Origin: Isoetes taiwanensis
Lineage: Eukaryota > Streptophyta > Lycopodiopsida > Isoetales > Isoetaceae
Length of the DNA: 64,000 nt
NCBI GenBank assembly: GCA_021234155.1
Contig: JAJEKV010000003.1
Location: forward strand, 31,541,166 to 31,605,165
Reading direction: 5' to 3'
In this document: one piece after another, positions 9,872-23,352 of the stretch
How positions within the stretch are numbered: position 1 is the stretch's first letter
Layout of the letters: every line of letters begins with the position of its first letter
Program-made: the position numbers and the translations under genes
The notes under the pieces: generated by a model
What the model saw: the letters and a program-made list of their open reading frames with translations, nothing else
What the model was told of the DNA's origin: nothing
Databases searched by the model: none

Positions 9872-12309
9872 TACTTGCAGATAATATTCAAATAAGTAGA
9901 TTGTATGCTTTGTTTTCAGAAAATGTTTCTTTTAAAACTTTGAATTATGTAAGCCATATGTGTTTTACAAAATGTAAGAGGCAAGTTGCTCAATGGGAGG
10001 CAAGTTGCTCAATGGATTTGAGTTCGTTAATATATATGGTTTCTTGGCACACATTGGGTGTAGATTATAGCAAGGCACCATCATACACATATACGGTTTG
10101 ATTTATTTGTAAAGCTTGATTTGTAAGATGCAAGTTTTATTGCTGACTACAAGCTACCACATCCAAGTTTTAGAATTCCATCTTGAAGTACAAATATTTC
10201 AACTCCAATGATACAGTAATTCCTTGCATAATTTTATCAAGCGTAAACAATTAAAACTTGTGCGTGTCTTTGAATAAATAAATATACCTTAACAGTAGTT
10301 TCTACATTCTCATTCGAATTGGTTCTTTTCCTTTCCCTTTACTGAGTATGTGAGCCATACTATGCTGAGTTGGTTCTTTCCTGAGAAGTCGCTCCATGTG
10401 ATGCTACACACAGCTTCAGTGGGGATACTGGGATTGTATCTCCAGGAAGTGATTGATACGTGCATTGTCCTCCAATTGTGTCCTCTAGTACTTCACTAAC
10501 ATGTATCATTGTAGAGTTTGTCGGCAGACTTATTACTACTAAGGTTTTTCCCACGAAAATCCTTCAGTAGGCGGGGGGTTAACCACAGGCTGTATACATC
10601 TGTTGCACTCTCTCTTTGTTTGGGTCTCATAGACAAGTTCAACTCAATTCAATTCAATTATAATTAGCAGTATTGAATCTAAAATCAAGGTTCAAGGCCA
10701 TAGCAACTGCCAAAATAATAGTTGTACATTCCAATTTGTCAAACTATCTTAAAATCTTTGTGGTTTATGGTCCAAGCGTGAAATAACATGCTTTAAAGTA
10801 ACAACACATACTGGCTATGTTTTTCATGTTCTAACATACCTAGCTCACACATTAATACACCACTCTTTGCGAACAATCACATGGAACGCCCACCGAAGGT
10901 GAGCAATTTTCTAGCACCAAAAATAAAACTGTAGAAATTTGCAAATCTATAAATCCATTAACAAGAAATGCAAGAATGATCTAGAAATAAATGCAGGAGC
11001 GACAAAGACACTCATAACATAGCAAATCCAAAACTGAACATGGCTCATCATAGGCTTAAAGAGACGCGCAAATGAACAATGATAGCAACAAAAAAGAAGA
11101 TATGTCAAACCATGATAGTCACTACAGTTTTATCATTCAAGAAAAGACCTTCTGAACACAAAAATCTCAAATAATACTAGCTATGAGTCAAGAATCTCCA
11201 GAATCAGAGTCATTTAAAATTTGCTAAAAAAAAAGCCTTTCCAAAACTGTGAAACTATGATGTTTAAAACAGGAAAAATAGATCACCAAAAGATGGAGTG
11301 TGGCAAAGGAAAAACTTTAGGAGAGGACTATTTGCTTTAAGAATTTCCCATAGCCAGCACAATCGACAAAGAGCTTAAACGTCAGCATTCATGACGGTAA
11401 GGCCCTAAAAAGGATGAAAGAGCACGATCTTGCACTTAGCATTCTAAGCACGATCTTGCACTTAGCATTCTAAAATATTTTTACCCTATAAAGCACCTTT
11501 TATATGAATAATGTTAGAAATTTGTGCTTGTTTTGAGTCAACATGATTGTGTTACTATTTTTCATGTGAGCCTGGGTTTTGTGGACGAGTTTTGGTCTGC
11601 ATACTGGATAGGACACATCAACCTTCAAAAAATTCTTGAGAGCACATGTTTGAGTCCTTTTTTTTATTTATTTTTTATTTGTCTCCTATCCTTCAACACT
11701 TTGATGTTATGATTTTTATTTGTCCCATTTAGAATATACTTTTATTCTTATGGAGCTATAAACCCATTTTCACAACTTCCCTCCAATTGGAATCAAGAGT
11801 GAAAGGGTACACTTCAAGTTTGGGCCTAACAAATATTTTTTACTGGCGGATGTACTTGTCTATGACTTATATGCTAAATTTTAGCTCAAAACTCACAAAT
11901 GTGTAAAAGTTGTTGTATATTCATTGGACCTGCCTTCTGGGGAACTAATACTGGTTTATTGAAGACAGAAAACAGTTCTGACCCAGTCATGTCCAAAGGA
12001 CAATATCTCTCTTCACAAACTTCAGATTGACATGAGGATTTTTGGGTCTTTTACTCTATTTCGAATAGAAAAATATCGTTATACCCAAAATAATCAAGAA
12101 AATCTTTTTGACAAGACAGTTTCACTTTTTCTAAATATGAAGCTTTTGGGACTTAACCCCTTCGACTTTGCTAGAACATAAATCACAAAAATGAGAACAG
12201 TTACATTTTCAGCTATTTTTACATTGAAGCATGACTATCATATATAAAATTCTGGAAAGGGCCCGATTAGATGTTGAGAAATGGATTTTATATGAATGTT
12301 TTTAGCGAA
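9872..12309. other. Mostly featureless stretch between CACTA-like element and GT14 locus
   Basis: AT-rich non-coding sequence with no RNA gene and no long coding frame. Only the 10381-10595 interval stands out; it is described separately. The CACTACAG near 11118 is not followed by a subterminal array. Confidence 0.5.
10381..10595 (-). other. Fifth, diverged copy of the hairpin module, joined to an exon-like frame
   Basis: On the minus strand, about 10595 to 10530 matches the module found at 23285, 33020, 33690 and 34805: a GTTAACCCCCCGCC-like part, then GATTTTCGTGGGAAAAACC, then TAGTAGTAATAAG. The outer stem seen in the other copies is not formed here. The frame continues without a stop into GKTLVVISLPTNSTMIHV and then VLEDTIGGQCTYQSLPGD, which reads like an exon. 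I recognise neither family. This copy raises the possibility that the repeat carries a piece of a coding gene. Confidence 0.35.
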
Positions 12310-12700
12310 CACTACAAATGAACCATTTCTAGTCCATCATGGGACAACTCTAGTGTTAATATCCCCTTACTCAACCATCTCCCTTTTGTGATCTTGCAGT
12401 TTAATACCGCCATACTCAGTTAATACACCTTTTTTCAACAATCCCCCTTCATAATTTTGTTGTTTACTATCCCCTTACTCGAATTCCTTCATTTGTATCC
12501 CCTTTCCATGTGCAATGTTCATACTCCTTTCCTCACAGCCAATGTTCATACCCCTTTCCAGCAACATTCCCCCCTTTATATGATTTATAAATTAATATTC
12601 TCCTCTTTCCATTGTACCTCGTTTCCATATGCAATGTGTTCCCCCTTTCCATATGCAATGTGTTCCATACCCGTTTCTAGCGACAATGTATACAGGCCAG
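12310..12700. mobile_element. CACTA-like left end with C-rich subterminal array, partner unknown
   Basis: It starts CACTACAAATGAACC at 12310 and runs into repeats of the type TTCATACCCCTTTCC and TTAATATCCCCTTACTC. The same array type appears inverted at 36300-36820. The two are not a proven pair: the 3 bp outside this end are gaa, whereas outside the 36.8-kb end they are tta. Confidence 0.45.
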
Positions 12701-13474
12701 TTTGCAACATAGTATTTTGCAATATAGTATTTGGTGTCAAATGAACACACTGCATAAGATATATCTATATTAAAGGTAACCAATTTATTCAAATCTAGTG
12801 ACTACAATTGTTCAAGTACGTAACCATGATAATCACGTAGTTACAAATTACTGAAACAGAAATGGCATGCAAACACATCCATCAACACACCAAATCAATG
12901 CGAATCTACGTTATTGGAAATAAGAGTTTCTATTTTGAATATTTCATTTCTGTGATCCTTTCCCTTCAGCAGAGCTTTATAGTGAAACATCTAAGGGTTA
13001 ACAACGTAGTAGGTTTTGGCTCCTTTGTGGGGTGCACTTGTGAAATCATGGTTAAAATGTTAGCCCCTCTACTACAAAGCAGTCAGACTTCCAAATTTAG
13101 AGCTAGATGGCTTAAAAAAAAATGGGGGGACCTCGAATACCAATAATGTGTGCATGCTCCAGCCAAGCACACAGCTTGCACTATGAAACCTCCCTATTGA
13201 AAGATTACACATTAAAAAAAAAATAAAAAAATAAAATAAAATCAGAACACAAGGTTCAACAAATCGTGAGCTTAAGATACAACATATGACCATAGTTATG
13301 ATACAACACATATGGGTTGTGCTACATACAAACCTTGTGACTACAATTGTTCAAGTCTAGTGGCTACAATAGTTCAAGTCTGTAACCATGATCAGACAGT
13401 CAAGTTCAGGATCCTTCAAGACTGCAACGATGCTTCGTAAAGCTGTGGTAAAATTACTTTGTTCAGTGAATGAA
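12701..13474. other. 3' flank of the GT14 gene, nothing recognised
   Basis: AT-rich sequence with the short repeated phrase CTACAATTGTTCAAGT near 12803, 13341 and, altered, 13369. I see no coding frame worth naming and no clear polyadenylation signal that fixes the end of the GT14 transcript. Confidence 0.4.
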
Positions 13475-15464
13475 CTATTCGCATGTTGCCCTCCCAGCGT
13501 CGGCTCTCCCAGTTCTGGCCATGGCTGCTTCAGAAGTTCCTCTATTATAAAGCCTAAATATTACAACAGAATTTACAAATACAAAAGCACAAATAAGATG
13601 GTTACTTCGACCTAAGGTAAAGCTGAATAGAAAAGACTGTTGTAAATGCAATTAAATTAAATCCTCAAAATTGGCTCAGGTCTTCATATCTGATGTAAGA
13701 AGAAGATAGCTATGGCATCTTATGGCAATTTCACCTCCAATGACCTAAAACAACCTTAACAAGCTACCCCAAAGCTTCACTGAAGCAAGAAAAGATGCTG
13801 GAGACATCCTATATGTGCAAGAATGGAGCCAACATTGGAAAACCCTAGCCCATTTCACATGTCTCCGCTCATAGAATTCAGCTGCAGCCTTTGCATTAAT
13901 ACTAAGTGCCCATTTTGTTGTAACTCCTAGCTAGAAACTGAGGAACCATCTCCATAGTTGTGTCTTCCTTCCTTTGTCTTCCATAGCTTGGCAAAATTGT
14001 CCCTTTACTAATGCTCTACAAAAATTAGGAGATGCTGACAACTCTAACTGCTCTTTTGCATATTCTTCAAGCTTTTGTTGAGCATTGATTTCCCATTGAT
14101 TTTTTATCTCCATAAAATTGTTGACTTCTTTTCAAGAAAAGCATGAAATCAAGACCAACATAACTTAAAGGCCAGATTAGCTAGCAAAACCCGAAGTCTT
14201 CTTAAAGCATGTTATTTCAGGTACGAAATTTTAATAAAAAATAAATCATCTGGACAAAATTATAATAAGACTTGGATTTGACTTTTTCCGTGCAAATGTA
14301 TGAAAATGGATATGTAGACAGCCAAAGTGGGGATATGAGATGGCTGGAGATCATGCGTCACTATAGTTTGGTATATTCTTATTCCCCCCTATTCTCTCTC
14401 AACACATCATCTTAAATGTAGCACGCATCTTATAGAACTTGCACCATCTATCACGCATACAACCAACATTTACTTTATAGAGGGGAGTTGGCAGAATCTG
14501 AAACAAAACTTCAAAACGAAAGAATAAAAGGAAAATGAAGGTTGATAGAAAGAGAAATCTGTAACATCACCTCAAGCCACACAAGGCACAGTATGTAAAC
14601 TAAGTTTCATTCTCAATTATGTGAGTGGTGGTACAAATATGCATATAAATGCTTCAAATTATTGTTTCAAATTTCGTAGTTTCCCTGAAACCTTTAATCC
14701 AAAAGGCAAAGTGCAAGAGTAGATCCCACACTGTAAAACAGAAAATATAGCCCAATCATGATGAACTCGTACAAAATAAAGAAAAGCTCACCGAGCCAAA
14801 GTGTTGCCTGCTAATTGGGCGCCAATATCCTTTGGCTGTAAATAAATAAATAATTATGTAAATAAATAATCCTGTAAATAAGTAAGACATAATGTTCTAG
14901 CACAATGCTATCAAAAAATGCATAGGAAATGTAAGTGATTTAGGTACTCAGGCTTGGCCACTAATAGACACTTCAAATAATGAACAACAGACACAATAAC
15001 ACACTCTATGGACAAAGGGAACCTTGATTTATAAGTAAACTATGCCTTCCTATTTTTCTTCATATCGTTGGACTTTCCCATAGATTTTATCCCGTAACAA
15101 TGCAATTCCACTCTTAAATCCTATGCACATGCACATAATGAATTCACATCATGAATTAATAATAATGGATCCTGTATACAGTACATCGGTCTACCACTGG
15201 TCTAAGTGGCCACTCCCATTTAGAACAAAAAAACTAGAAATTGGATAGCCTCTGTGTTGGAGCACAATACAATACGGAAAAAAGGTTTTGAAAGCTTAAA
15301 TCAGATAGACACAAAACAACACATGCATCTAAAACATCAAGAAATGAAAATCAGGGAGGCTATGCAGCATGTAAGGCCGACCTGAAGCCAAGACTACCTC
15401 TTACCTGAGTTGTAAGCAGTCGACCTGATTGCCACAGTAGTTTGCCACTGTCTCCATAAATTGC
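13475..15464 (-). CDS. Tentative 3' exons 11-13 of the GT14 gene
   Basis: Exon 10 of the GT14 gene ends at 17125 with a good donor in phase 0, so more coding must follow. Three phase-compatible exons with GT/AG borders can be joined. The first is 15464-15405, 20 codons (AIYGDSGKLLWQSGRLLTTQ). The second is 14835-14792, 14 codons plus 2 bases (PKDIGAQLAGNTLA). The third is 13553-13475, ending EAAMARTGRADAGRATCE and TAG. The chain is open throughout and would bring the protein to about 415 residues, a normal size for plant members. The support is splice grammar and open phase only. I cannot recognise family motifs in this tail, which is usually short and variable. Confidence 0.4.
13740..14113 (-). 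other. Coding-like stretch inside the presumed last GT14 intron
   Basis: A frame from 14113 reads MEIKNQWEINAQQKLEEYAK and continues through a charged, protein-like stretch to TAG at 13931. The same frame stays open for another 57 codons after that stop, with phrases such as KWALSINAKAAAEFYERRHV. It could be a small captured gene piece with one stop, an alternative terminal exon, or chance. I recognise no family. Confidence 0.2.
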
Positions 15465-15879
15465 CTCCAAAGATCGGCTTACCTATCTGTAGATGCGTTT
15501 TTAAAATCCACCAATGCCATTGTTTGTTTGGACAGATGCACGAAAAAGCTGAATGAGAGGTACATACAATCATGGATATCTATCTGCCATCGCCACTCTG
15601 AGCAAAGAAATGTGTTGATTTGGAATTATTTTCCCTATCTGTCAGGGAGATGCGTTTAAAAGGAATACGAAAATGCAAGGATTCTTGAAAAAGCTTTGAC
15701 CTTTTCTTAGCCTATTGTTCAACTAAAACCAATCACAAGACACCAAGTCACTTATGTTAACAATATTAATGTTTCAAAACCATAGCTAATGTTTATTTTA
15801 TAAACATTAAAAGTCAGGGCCCTGGGGCCAACTTTGCTAGCCCGGGTTTGTCCCCATAGCCCGACTACAAGCTTATGGT

Positions 15880-16740
15880 CCACCGTGTAGCAACTATGCC
15901 TATTGCCGGTACTCCTCTCTTTCGAACTCAAATTCTCTTGTCTAACTCTAATTACCCCATTTCTCCTCATCCCCCAATTCTAAAGTGCAATCCCCCATTA
16001 TGCCCTCAGTACTCCTACTCTACTACCCCATTTCTACTCATCCCTCATTCTAAATTGCAATCCTCTATTCCAAATTACAACCCCCCATTACGTCCTCATT
16101 ACCCCTGCTAACCTTGACTACCTCATTTCTCGTCATCCCCTATTCTTCATTTTTTCCGTAGAAATCCCCATGTTCTAAATTACAATCTCCCATCACTACC
16201 TCATTATCCCTACTAACCATAACTACCTCATTTCTCGTCATACCCCATTCTTCATTTTTCTAGTAGAAATCCCATGTTTTAAATTACAATCCCTCTATTA
16301 CCCTTAATACATGTGACTACCCCATTTCTCCTCATCCCCCATTCTTCTTTTTTTTACAAAAAAATCCCCATGTTTAAAATTACAATCCTACATTACTCCC
16401 TCATTACCCCTACTAACCTTGACTACCCCATTTCTTATCATTCCTTATTCTTCATTTTTGCTAGTAGAAATCCCTATGTTCTAAATTGCAATCCCCTTAT
16501 TACTCCCTAATTACCCCTAGTACCCTTGACTACCCCACTCCTCCTCATCCCCCATTCTTCAATTTCTACAAAAAAATCCCCATGATCTAAATTGCAATCC
16601 CCTTGTTACTCCCTCACTACCTCTAACATAGACCTAGAATCCCCTTCTCCTCAAAGAATTATCCTTTGCTCATCAATCCCCCATTTCTCAAAAGGGGTAT
16701 TTTAAGGAGCATGTGGGCATCATTTTTAATATGTACTGTA
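15880..16740. repeat. C-rich subterminal array inside a GT14 intron
   Basis: About fifteen imperfect units of the form CCCCATTTCTCCTCATCCCC and TTCTAAATTGCAATCCCC fill this block. Read in reverse, the right end is CAGTACATATTAAAAATGAT, followed by GCCCACATGCTCCTTAAAAT. That closely parallels the 36.8-kb end (CATCAAAAACGATG, then TCCACATACTCCTTAAAAT). The block lies in the intron between exon 10 (ends 17125) and the tentative exon 11. No partner end or target duplication was found. Confidence 0.6.
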
Positions 16741-17124
16741 TTTGTATCAGGTAAAACTTTGTTCCCCTTATTTTTGCTAATACCAATGTTTTTGGAGACT
16801 AATCTAACTAACTAATTTCAAATCTCAGGGACGAATAATTTATTCCAAATTTGGAGCACATTATACAAATCTTTTTGAGATTTATTATTTGAGCCATCGG
16901 CAATCACAAATCACTTTGTGATCCACAATGCCAAGGAGCCAAATCTAATTATATGTTAAAAGTGCAATAAATTGATAACTTCAACTGTACAGAAGAGCCA
17001 CCCGCTTTAACTTAAATGCTTTGCACTTGCTGAGTTGTTAGGTCCCATTCTCGTGTCTAGAAAGCATTTCAATTATTAGAGATCAATTCAATTGGACATA
17101 GAGCAACCATAGCAAAGTTCTTAC

Positions 17125-20100
17125 CATATTCATGAGCTTGATACCAGCTCCTTTTGTGAACTTTCTCGCGAACAAAAAACATGGTCGAGGAGCATTATTT
17201 ACACTACACCACTCTGTTCTCCACTCACTTTCGTACTTGATATTGTCAATAGCCTGAATGTAGTTCAAGAGAAATGATTATTAAAACGAAAGCATGAAAG
17301 AGTAATCAATCCGTTTTCAAAAGTCCTCCACTTGACTTTGTGATTATGTAGGTATCATATTATTTTCCATTGGTCCAGCCTTTACATGCAATTCTTCCTG
17401 TTTGAAGATGTGATCTATTTCCCAAAATCTCATAGATGACGTTTGATGTACCTTGCCTTTAACAGATGTCAAGGTTATGTTCATTTCCACTTAAAACTGC
17501 TTATAGTCCACCTGTAGTATATCAAAAATCCTTATCTGCCACTTTCTGACATTACTAGGCCGTTTTAAGTTGATCAACACATGAAAGAATCTACTTGCAT
17601 TGCGTGCTAAATATTTGAGGCCAACAGTCAAGGAAACCTGGATAATTCAACATCTTCTAATAAGCAGTTATGGAATTGAGAATGTCATTATGCAAGATAA
17701 GAGCCTGACAAGCCTGTTAAGCCAAAAGCCTAGTGCAGGGGAATTACGTCCACATGGTGTCTGCACATATGGCAGAGTAGACTCTCCAAACCAACAAACT
17801 TCCCCCCTTGCCTAAGGCAAGCATGTTATATATAAAGCAACGATCCCATAGATGATTTAAAATAGATGCCTCAAGGTTCCAAGTGAACCTCCTACTGAGG
17901 CCTTTGGCCATTCATACTTTTGACATATCACACCTTTTGGCCAGCGCTTTTAAAAAACAAGATGATTCCCAGCCAGTAGTTGATTGATTGCCACCAAGCT
18001 TTACGTATTGTTATTGCTTACTGCTCTTACATTCTGCAATTTTTCACCAGTTTTGGATTTTATTATTTAGTTGTGAAACCCCTGTTACTTTTACCCTATT
18101 TTATTCTCTCCAAATTGCCCATTTGGGGATATGAGATTCCCAAGACAACAGTTCTTACACAGGTCTTCGTAAGCACTCTTCTTACGAGGAACCTATGGGC
18201 CATTATAGAGTTACAGCACAATGGCCACACATGTGAACAAATTGTAAATAGATTTCATGGTGAGTGGGTAATAGATTTGCAAGATACCTGGATTTCACGA
18301 ATGGTCTCCAACGACACATCAGAAAAGGTAAAAGGATGCCATCCTTGTCTTTCGCGCACACGGTTAGAGCGTTTCCATAAACTGTAAGTTAATGACCTTC
18401 GTTCTAGCTCGCTTTCATATCCTTTAATCTGGCAAATTACAAGCATACGTCTTTATGTTTGCAATTATTTACATGGGATAAATTGAACAGCCAATGGCAT
18501 CCTGCATATTCCCAGAGCTAGAAGAACGATTATTAATCATCAAGTTCTTTCAAATTAGAGATATATATGTAAGAACTGCTGTATTTTAATCAGGTATATA
18601 AGAAGTAATACTCTGGTAAGATATGGATCATATATTGGCCATTCTGAAGTTTTGGCAAATGGATGCAAAAAAGTGGTGAACAGTACCATAGGCCTATTTC
18701 TAGTCTGATACACGATCAGAGTTAAACTTAAAGAATTTTGTTACCAATTAATGGGACGGAAGAAACTTACTGCCAAAACAGTTTGCACATAGTGTTCATC
18801 TGGCACACAGTTTTTCCCCGAGGCTTTATATCCAGTCTACGTGGCAAACAGAGAAGGAATTTATGAGTGATTATACAGGATAATGCTACCATTTATTTGT
18901 GATCTTACCAATTTATACTCCCGCCAAAATTCCGGCAAAGCACCTCTCTGTAACAAATGAAGTGCAGAAATATGAATATAGAATGCAGGGAAAGTACTAT
19001 ACAAAATGCACCCAAAACAGAAGTGAATGTCTTATTAAGGTTTCTAATTTGATGAATGATAGAGGGTAGATTATGAAAATTAAGCAATATTGTATAGTGT
19101 TGGAACAGCTGAACCTTTCATGTGTGCAATTTTAGTGGCTTGCCAGTAACTGAGGCGATGATTTAGTTAATTTAAGTGTCCATTATTATTCTCTTCCAGT
19201 GTCAAGCTCCAGAAAGACAGGATCTTTCATTGCCATTGAATTTGAAATTTTAAATAGTTATTCGTAAATCTAACATGTCTTATTGATAGTAGGCCTTTAT
19301 AAAGATGTAAAACAGTTTATTTCATTTATTTCTATCGGTGAAATAAGCTGTAAGAATGCAAAGGATGTTTCCAGTAGAATGGGACAAACGCCCAAAGTGA
19401 ATTTATTTATGGAATGCTTTCCCAAATGCCTTGTGAAAGCAGTATTTCATGCATAAATACCTTACCTTACAGTGCTCAGCAAATACAGAAACAATTTTGT
19501 CATCAGTTGCTACTGCTGTTGCATGTTTTCGTGTAAGAACAAACCACTACACAAGGCAGATACAATTTAGACTTCAATATACAGATCAAGGTAACCAAAA
19601 AGTGACTAGAAAAAGATATTTAATGCCCCATAAGAAGATATACATTTGATAACCACCATATGGAAGCATCCCACCAGAACATGCACTTAAGTTCTACAAC
19701 TATGTTACAAGAAATCAAGTAAGAAATATACCTGGGAACCCTTTCTCCACTTTTCCCTTGGAATCACTGGTGACATTCTTGGGTTATAGCGATTTTCCCT
19801 ATAATCTCTAAAACTGTACAATCCAAACAGGTATCAAACATCAAGAAGTAAAACGAGCATGATTGAAAATTCTTTGTCATCTGTTACCTGTCTACAAAGC
19901 TCTTTGTTGTTGACATTACATATTCGTAGACATAACTGAAATTGTATAAAGGCACACAGCTACACAAAAAGAATCAACTCTGCTGTCAATAAAAGCTGAA
20001 AAGAGCATGCATTATTAAAAAGTTAATGCTTCATCCATTAACAAGTATGCAATATTGCAGTTTGGCTATAACTTATGGATGACAGGATGAGGTGACAATG

Positions 20101-22218
20101 GTCAATTGATATTTATCGGACTGGGTTCTTTGTTAGATCAAGTTGGCAAGGTTTGGCTGCGAGACGCTATTAAAAAGCTTTGACAATCACACCCAAACTT
20201 TTTTTACGCTTAATCTAACAGGACAAGCTGCCTCTACATGGGTGGGCAAACCCCCGAAGTACAACAACCAAACATAATTATATGCATCAGCCTTTCTCAA
20301 TCTTGTCATGTCTTATCTAGTCCAACTGTAAGAGGGTCTAACACGGATGATTAAGATTATGGTATAACAGTTTCCTCTGTGCTTAGCCATTCCAAATTAT
20401 GTTTCCAACTCCTTGGGCAAAAGAACTAAATTGAATGAGACACAATGCTTATGATCGTACACACGCACACACAGGTGCTAGCTTTAGTAGCTTGTGATCC
20501 TTCTTTCTCCAGTTCTAAGTAACATATCTTCAAAGAAAACGGGAAGTATAAATTAGTGTCTATGACCTCCCAAGTTCTTGGATAGACACAGAAATACCAG
20601 CAGTGGCTTAAACAGATGATATCTTCAATGTCATGCACTTGCAAGAGAAAGCACAATCTGGGATTTTCTGCTTGTTCCCATCTCAAGAAGCACTCACTCT
20701 TCGCACCTTGAGTCTAAGTCTAGAACAAAACAGCACAAGCAGATGGATCCAATCTTGTTAACTCAAAACCATTTCTTTTATTCCGTGTATACAACTCCAA
20801 TGGCAATGCTACATACTGCATTTCTGCCTTGGGGAAGTAGCAATTAAGAGATCCCATTCTCACATTCTGAACTCAAACTCTTCTAGTTCTGAAGTGAAAA
20901 TGGCTCTAAAAATTGGATATATGCATGGCATTTCATTGTACTACTCTCAATAGATTAATCGATTTATCCTTTATATTTTCTCTTACTATGCCATTGTAGA
21001 TCATTGCAAACCATCCTCTTCACTCTCAATCTGCTGTTGATGCAGCATAATGTTCCATAGCTGCACTATATGATCATATTCTGTAGTAATTTATGCATGT
21101 AAGCATCATGCATACCTATCAGAAAGCAATATAAAACGCTCATTCTGAGAATCTTCAAGTGCTTTAAGCAGCAGCAATCGTTCTGCTTGTATCATACTTG
21201 CCTCTCCCCATTCAACCTGCCACAATCAGTGTTTACACGTCAGCTTCTTGACGTAATCAATCAGAATAGAAAACATGCATCCCTCTAGCAAATTGAACAT
21301 GCGTTTTCCAACAAGTCAAAATTATGACTGAATCATATGCACACAATCGCCATATTGCTTTTACATCTCTACTGGCTTCAATAACTAGCGGAAGAAAAAA
21401 CACATACTTTGCTTACACAATCGTGAGAAAGCTACCAACTGATTTTACTCTTGTATAGTCTAATTTTTTCAAGTAGTGAATTTGTCTATGGTTGTTCGGT
21501 TTAAGGTCTGCTCATCAAGGTTTCAACGGTTCGTCAAGTGTCAATAGCATTGGTTTGCATCAGAAAGGATATGAAAAGCAAGAGAGGTAGTTTCATAAGA
21601 GTTAATTTACCAATACACTGTTTGGTAGTTGTCGGTTGTAGAAGGACTCGCTTTGTGTTGTTTCTTTTGTGTATACAAAACCAGGCCTGGCATGGACATA
21701 GACTGTATATTCATGATCCTTTGCACCCTGCACGCATTTATACGAATATCAACTTATGTCACACTTCAAAAACTTTTACCTTCTAAGAAAACTTGTACTA
21801 TCATAACTTTAAGCAAATTGAGTATTCAGCAAATTAGACAATACGTCACAACCATTATCCTGGAAACCAACTAGGACCCTAATTTATTGTTCCTGTTGAT
21901 TTCTCATGGTTTCAAACATTCTAGAATGCAAATGTAAGTTGTAGAGATACTAAGAAACCCTGAAAATGTTGGCATGCTTACCTTAAAAAAGTGTTCCCAA
22001 TAAAAGTCAAGAGGTAAACGATTACGAGCCAAAAACAAGAATGCTATTTTTGGCTTTGGAACTGATGGACTAGCAGTAAGTAAGACTGGTTCACTAGCGA
22101 CAGTGTCTTGTACAAAAGATAATTGCAGCCTGAGTACTGCCAATAATGCTGTGACAAACAATGCCAATGCTGCAACTCTCCATATACAATTCTTATTAGT
22201 GCGGGTTTTCTTCTTCAT
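17125..22218 (-). CDS. Family GT14 core-2/I-branching-like glycosyltransferase, exons 1-10
   Basis: The product is a type II Golgi-membrane glycosyltransferase of the plant core-2/I-branching group (CAZy GT14, formerly DUF266). Exons on the minus strand are 22223-21982, 21727-21611, 21216-21116, 19959-19888, 19813-19732, 19546-19466, 18947-18909, 18836-18771, 18428-18288 and 17253-17125. All have GT/AG borders and phases fit without a stop, giving 355 codons. The start at 22218 (MKKKTRT) is chosen because a splice acceptor lies 5 bp upstream; an upstream ATG at 22275 would be intronic. Residues of about 11-32 form one membrane anchor. Family motifs are PKIAFLFLARNRLPLDFYW, VYVHARPGFVYT, VEWGEASMIQAERLLL, LLSDSCVPLYNFSYVYEYV, CVPDEHYVQTVL and the late cysteine-rich CFLFARKF. 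The acceptor substrate is unknown. No lesion was seen, so it is probably functional. Confidence 0.9.
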
Positions 22219-22223
22219 GTCCT

Positions 22224-22361
22224 CTGAGGCATCATAAAACAGAATATGCAAATCAGGAATTGAATTATTACCCAATAGAAGTTGTCAAATGCTGTTGATA
22301 TAGAAATTCCTAGCGCATGCTACGAAGAAGGAAGAAAAAATAATGTTGAGTTAACGCTTAC
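22224..22361 (-). other. Probable 5'-UTR intron of the GT14 gene
   Basis: A donor (CTGG then GTAAGC at 22361) and an acceptor (GCCTCAG ending at 22224) frame a 138-bp intron whose 3' end lies 5 bp before the chosen start codon. A leader exon would then end at 22362 and extend towards about 22600. Introns in the leader are common in plant genes; here the evidence is splice grammar only. Confidence 0.5.
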
Positions 22362-22362
22362 C

Positions 22363-23174
22363 CAGATCTAAAAGCTCAATTCATGTCAATTCATGAAATG
22401 GGGACTCCAGACGCAAGTGAGCTTTGAAGAAAAAGCATGCATCATGGTATCCGTCTGATGCAGCGTACAAAAGCTGTACTCAGTGCTACAAGGAGATGGG
22501 AAATGCTGTAACATGTCTTCGGTCTGCTTCATCTTCAACAAAATCACAGCTGCAGGCCCAATTCCTTACATGGCACCTTATCACGCCCAATTCTCAACAT
22601 TAAAACAGAGACAGATTAGCATTGTTTACTTCCCGCTATGGAGAACAAAAGGAACATAACACCCACTACAAAGACAAGTGCCCCACATGGGCTGCATCAC
22701 CTAAAGTTCCTTTCCAATTGGAATCAGACCCGCATGTGCTGTATGCAAGACTCAATTCCAGTAAAAACAACAAAATCCATTGTAAAAATGGGACCAGAAG
22801 CAGAGAGATGCCGGAAAATGCAGACCCGGCAAGATGAAATGGTGCCAAATTTCGCCACATGGGTACAAAAATTTAAATAAATGTTCCGGCAGCTCCAAAA
22901 GGTAGGATCTGGGCAAAAGCATCTTTTGCATGACCCAGGAAACGAATTAAATATTGCAAAGACTTTGGATGGAAAAGGGAGGTCAGATCTACCCGGTGAC
23001 ATTATTTGCAGCCTTGGATCGAGGAAACAGGGATGGGTGAAAAAAGGGCAATGCCGAATTGGTGGGCCATTTTTTGGTGCACATGTCGGAAGTTGGCATG
23101 CTAGTCTTGGAGTGCAAGCTAATTCTTTCAACCCAACCAAACGCATTAGGCCTAGGTTGTCCTAAAATCAAAGA
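22363..23174. other. Upstream region of the GT14 gene
   Basis: This stretch should hold the leader exon and promoter. I cannot point to a convincing TATA box or start site. The open frames near 22620-23170 overlap on both strands and have no recognisable content. Confidence 0.35.
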
Positions 23175-23352
23175 AAGAAAATACTAGCAGTTTTTCCGCA
23201 ACATTTTGATAGAAAGAAAGAAAGAATGATTTTTATCGTCCACTGAGACCAATCGGCCTATGGGACCCGAAAGAAGCGCAGCAAACTTATTACTGTCCGA
23301 GTTAAAAAACCCCGCCCCGAAGGGTTTTCGAGGGAAAAACCGTGGCAGTAAT
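23175..23352. repeat. Small structured repeat, copy 1 (GAAA tail plus hairpin module)
   Basis: The element begins with a GAAAGAAAGAAAGAA microsatellite, then a body containing GTCCACTGAGACCAATCGG and CCTATGGGACCC. It ends in a module bounded by CTTATTACTG and CAGTAATAAG, a perfect 10-bp stem. Between the arms lie TTAAAAAACCCCGCCCCGAA and GGGTTTTCGAGGGAAAAACC. A second full-length copy is at 33587-33765 with a different microsatellite (GAATA) at the same end, so the simple repeat behaves like the tail of a SINE-like element. Confidence 0.7.

Noticed and set aside
22989-23171. Overlapping frames upstream of the GT14 gene
   Set aside because: Both strands are open over the same stretch, none has family motifs, and the position fits promoter or leader DNA.
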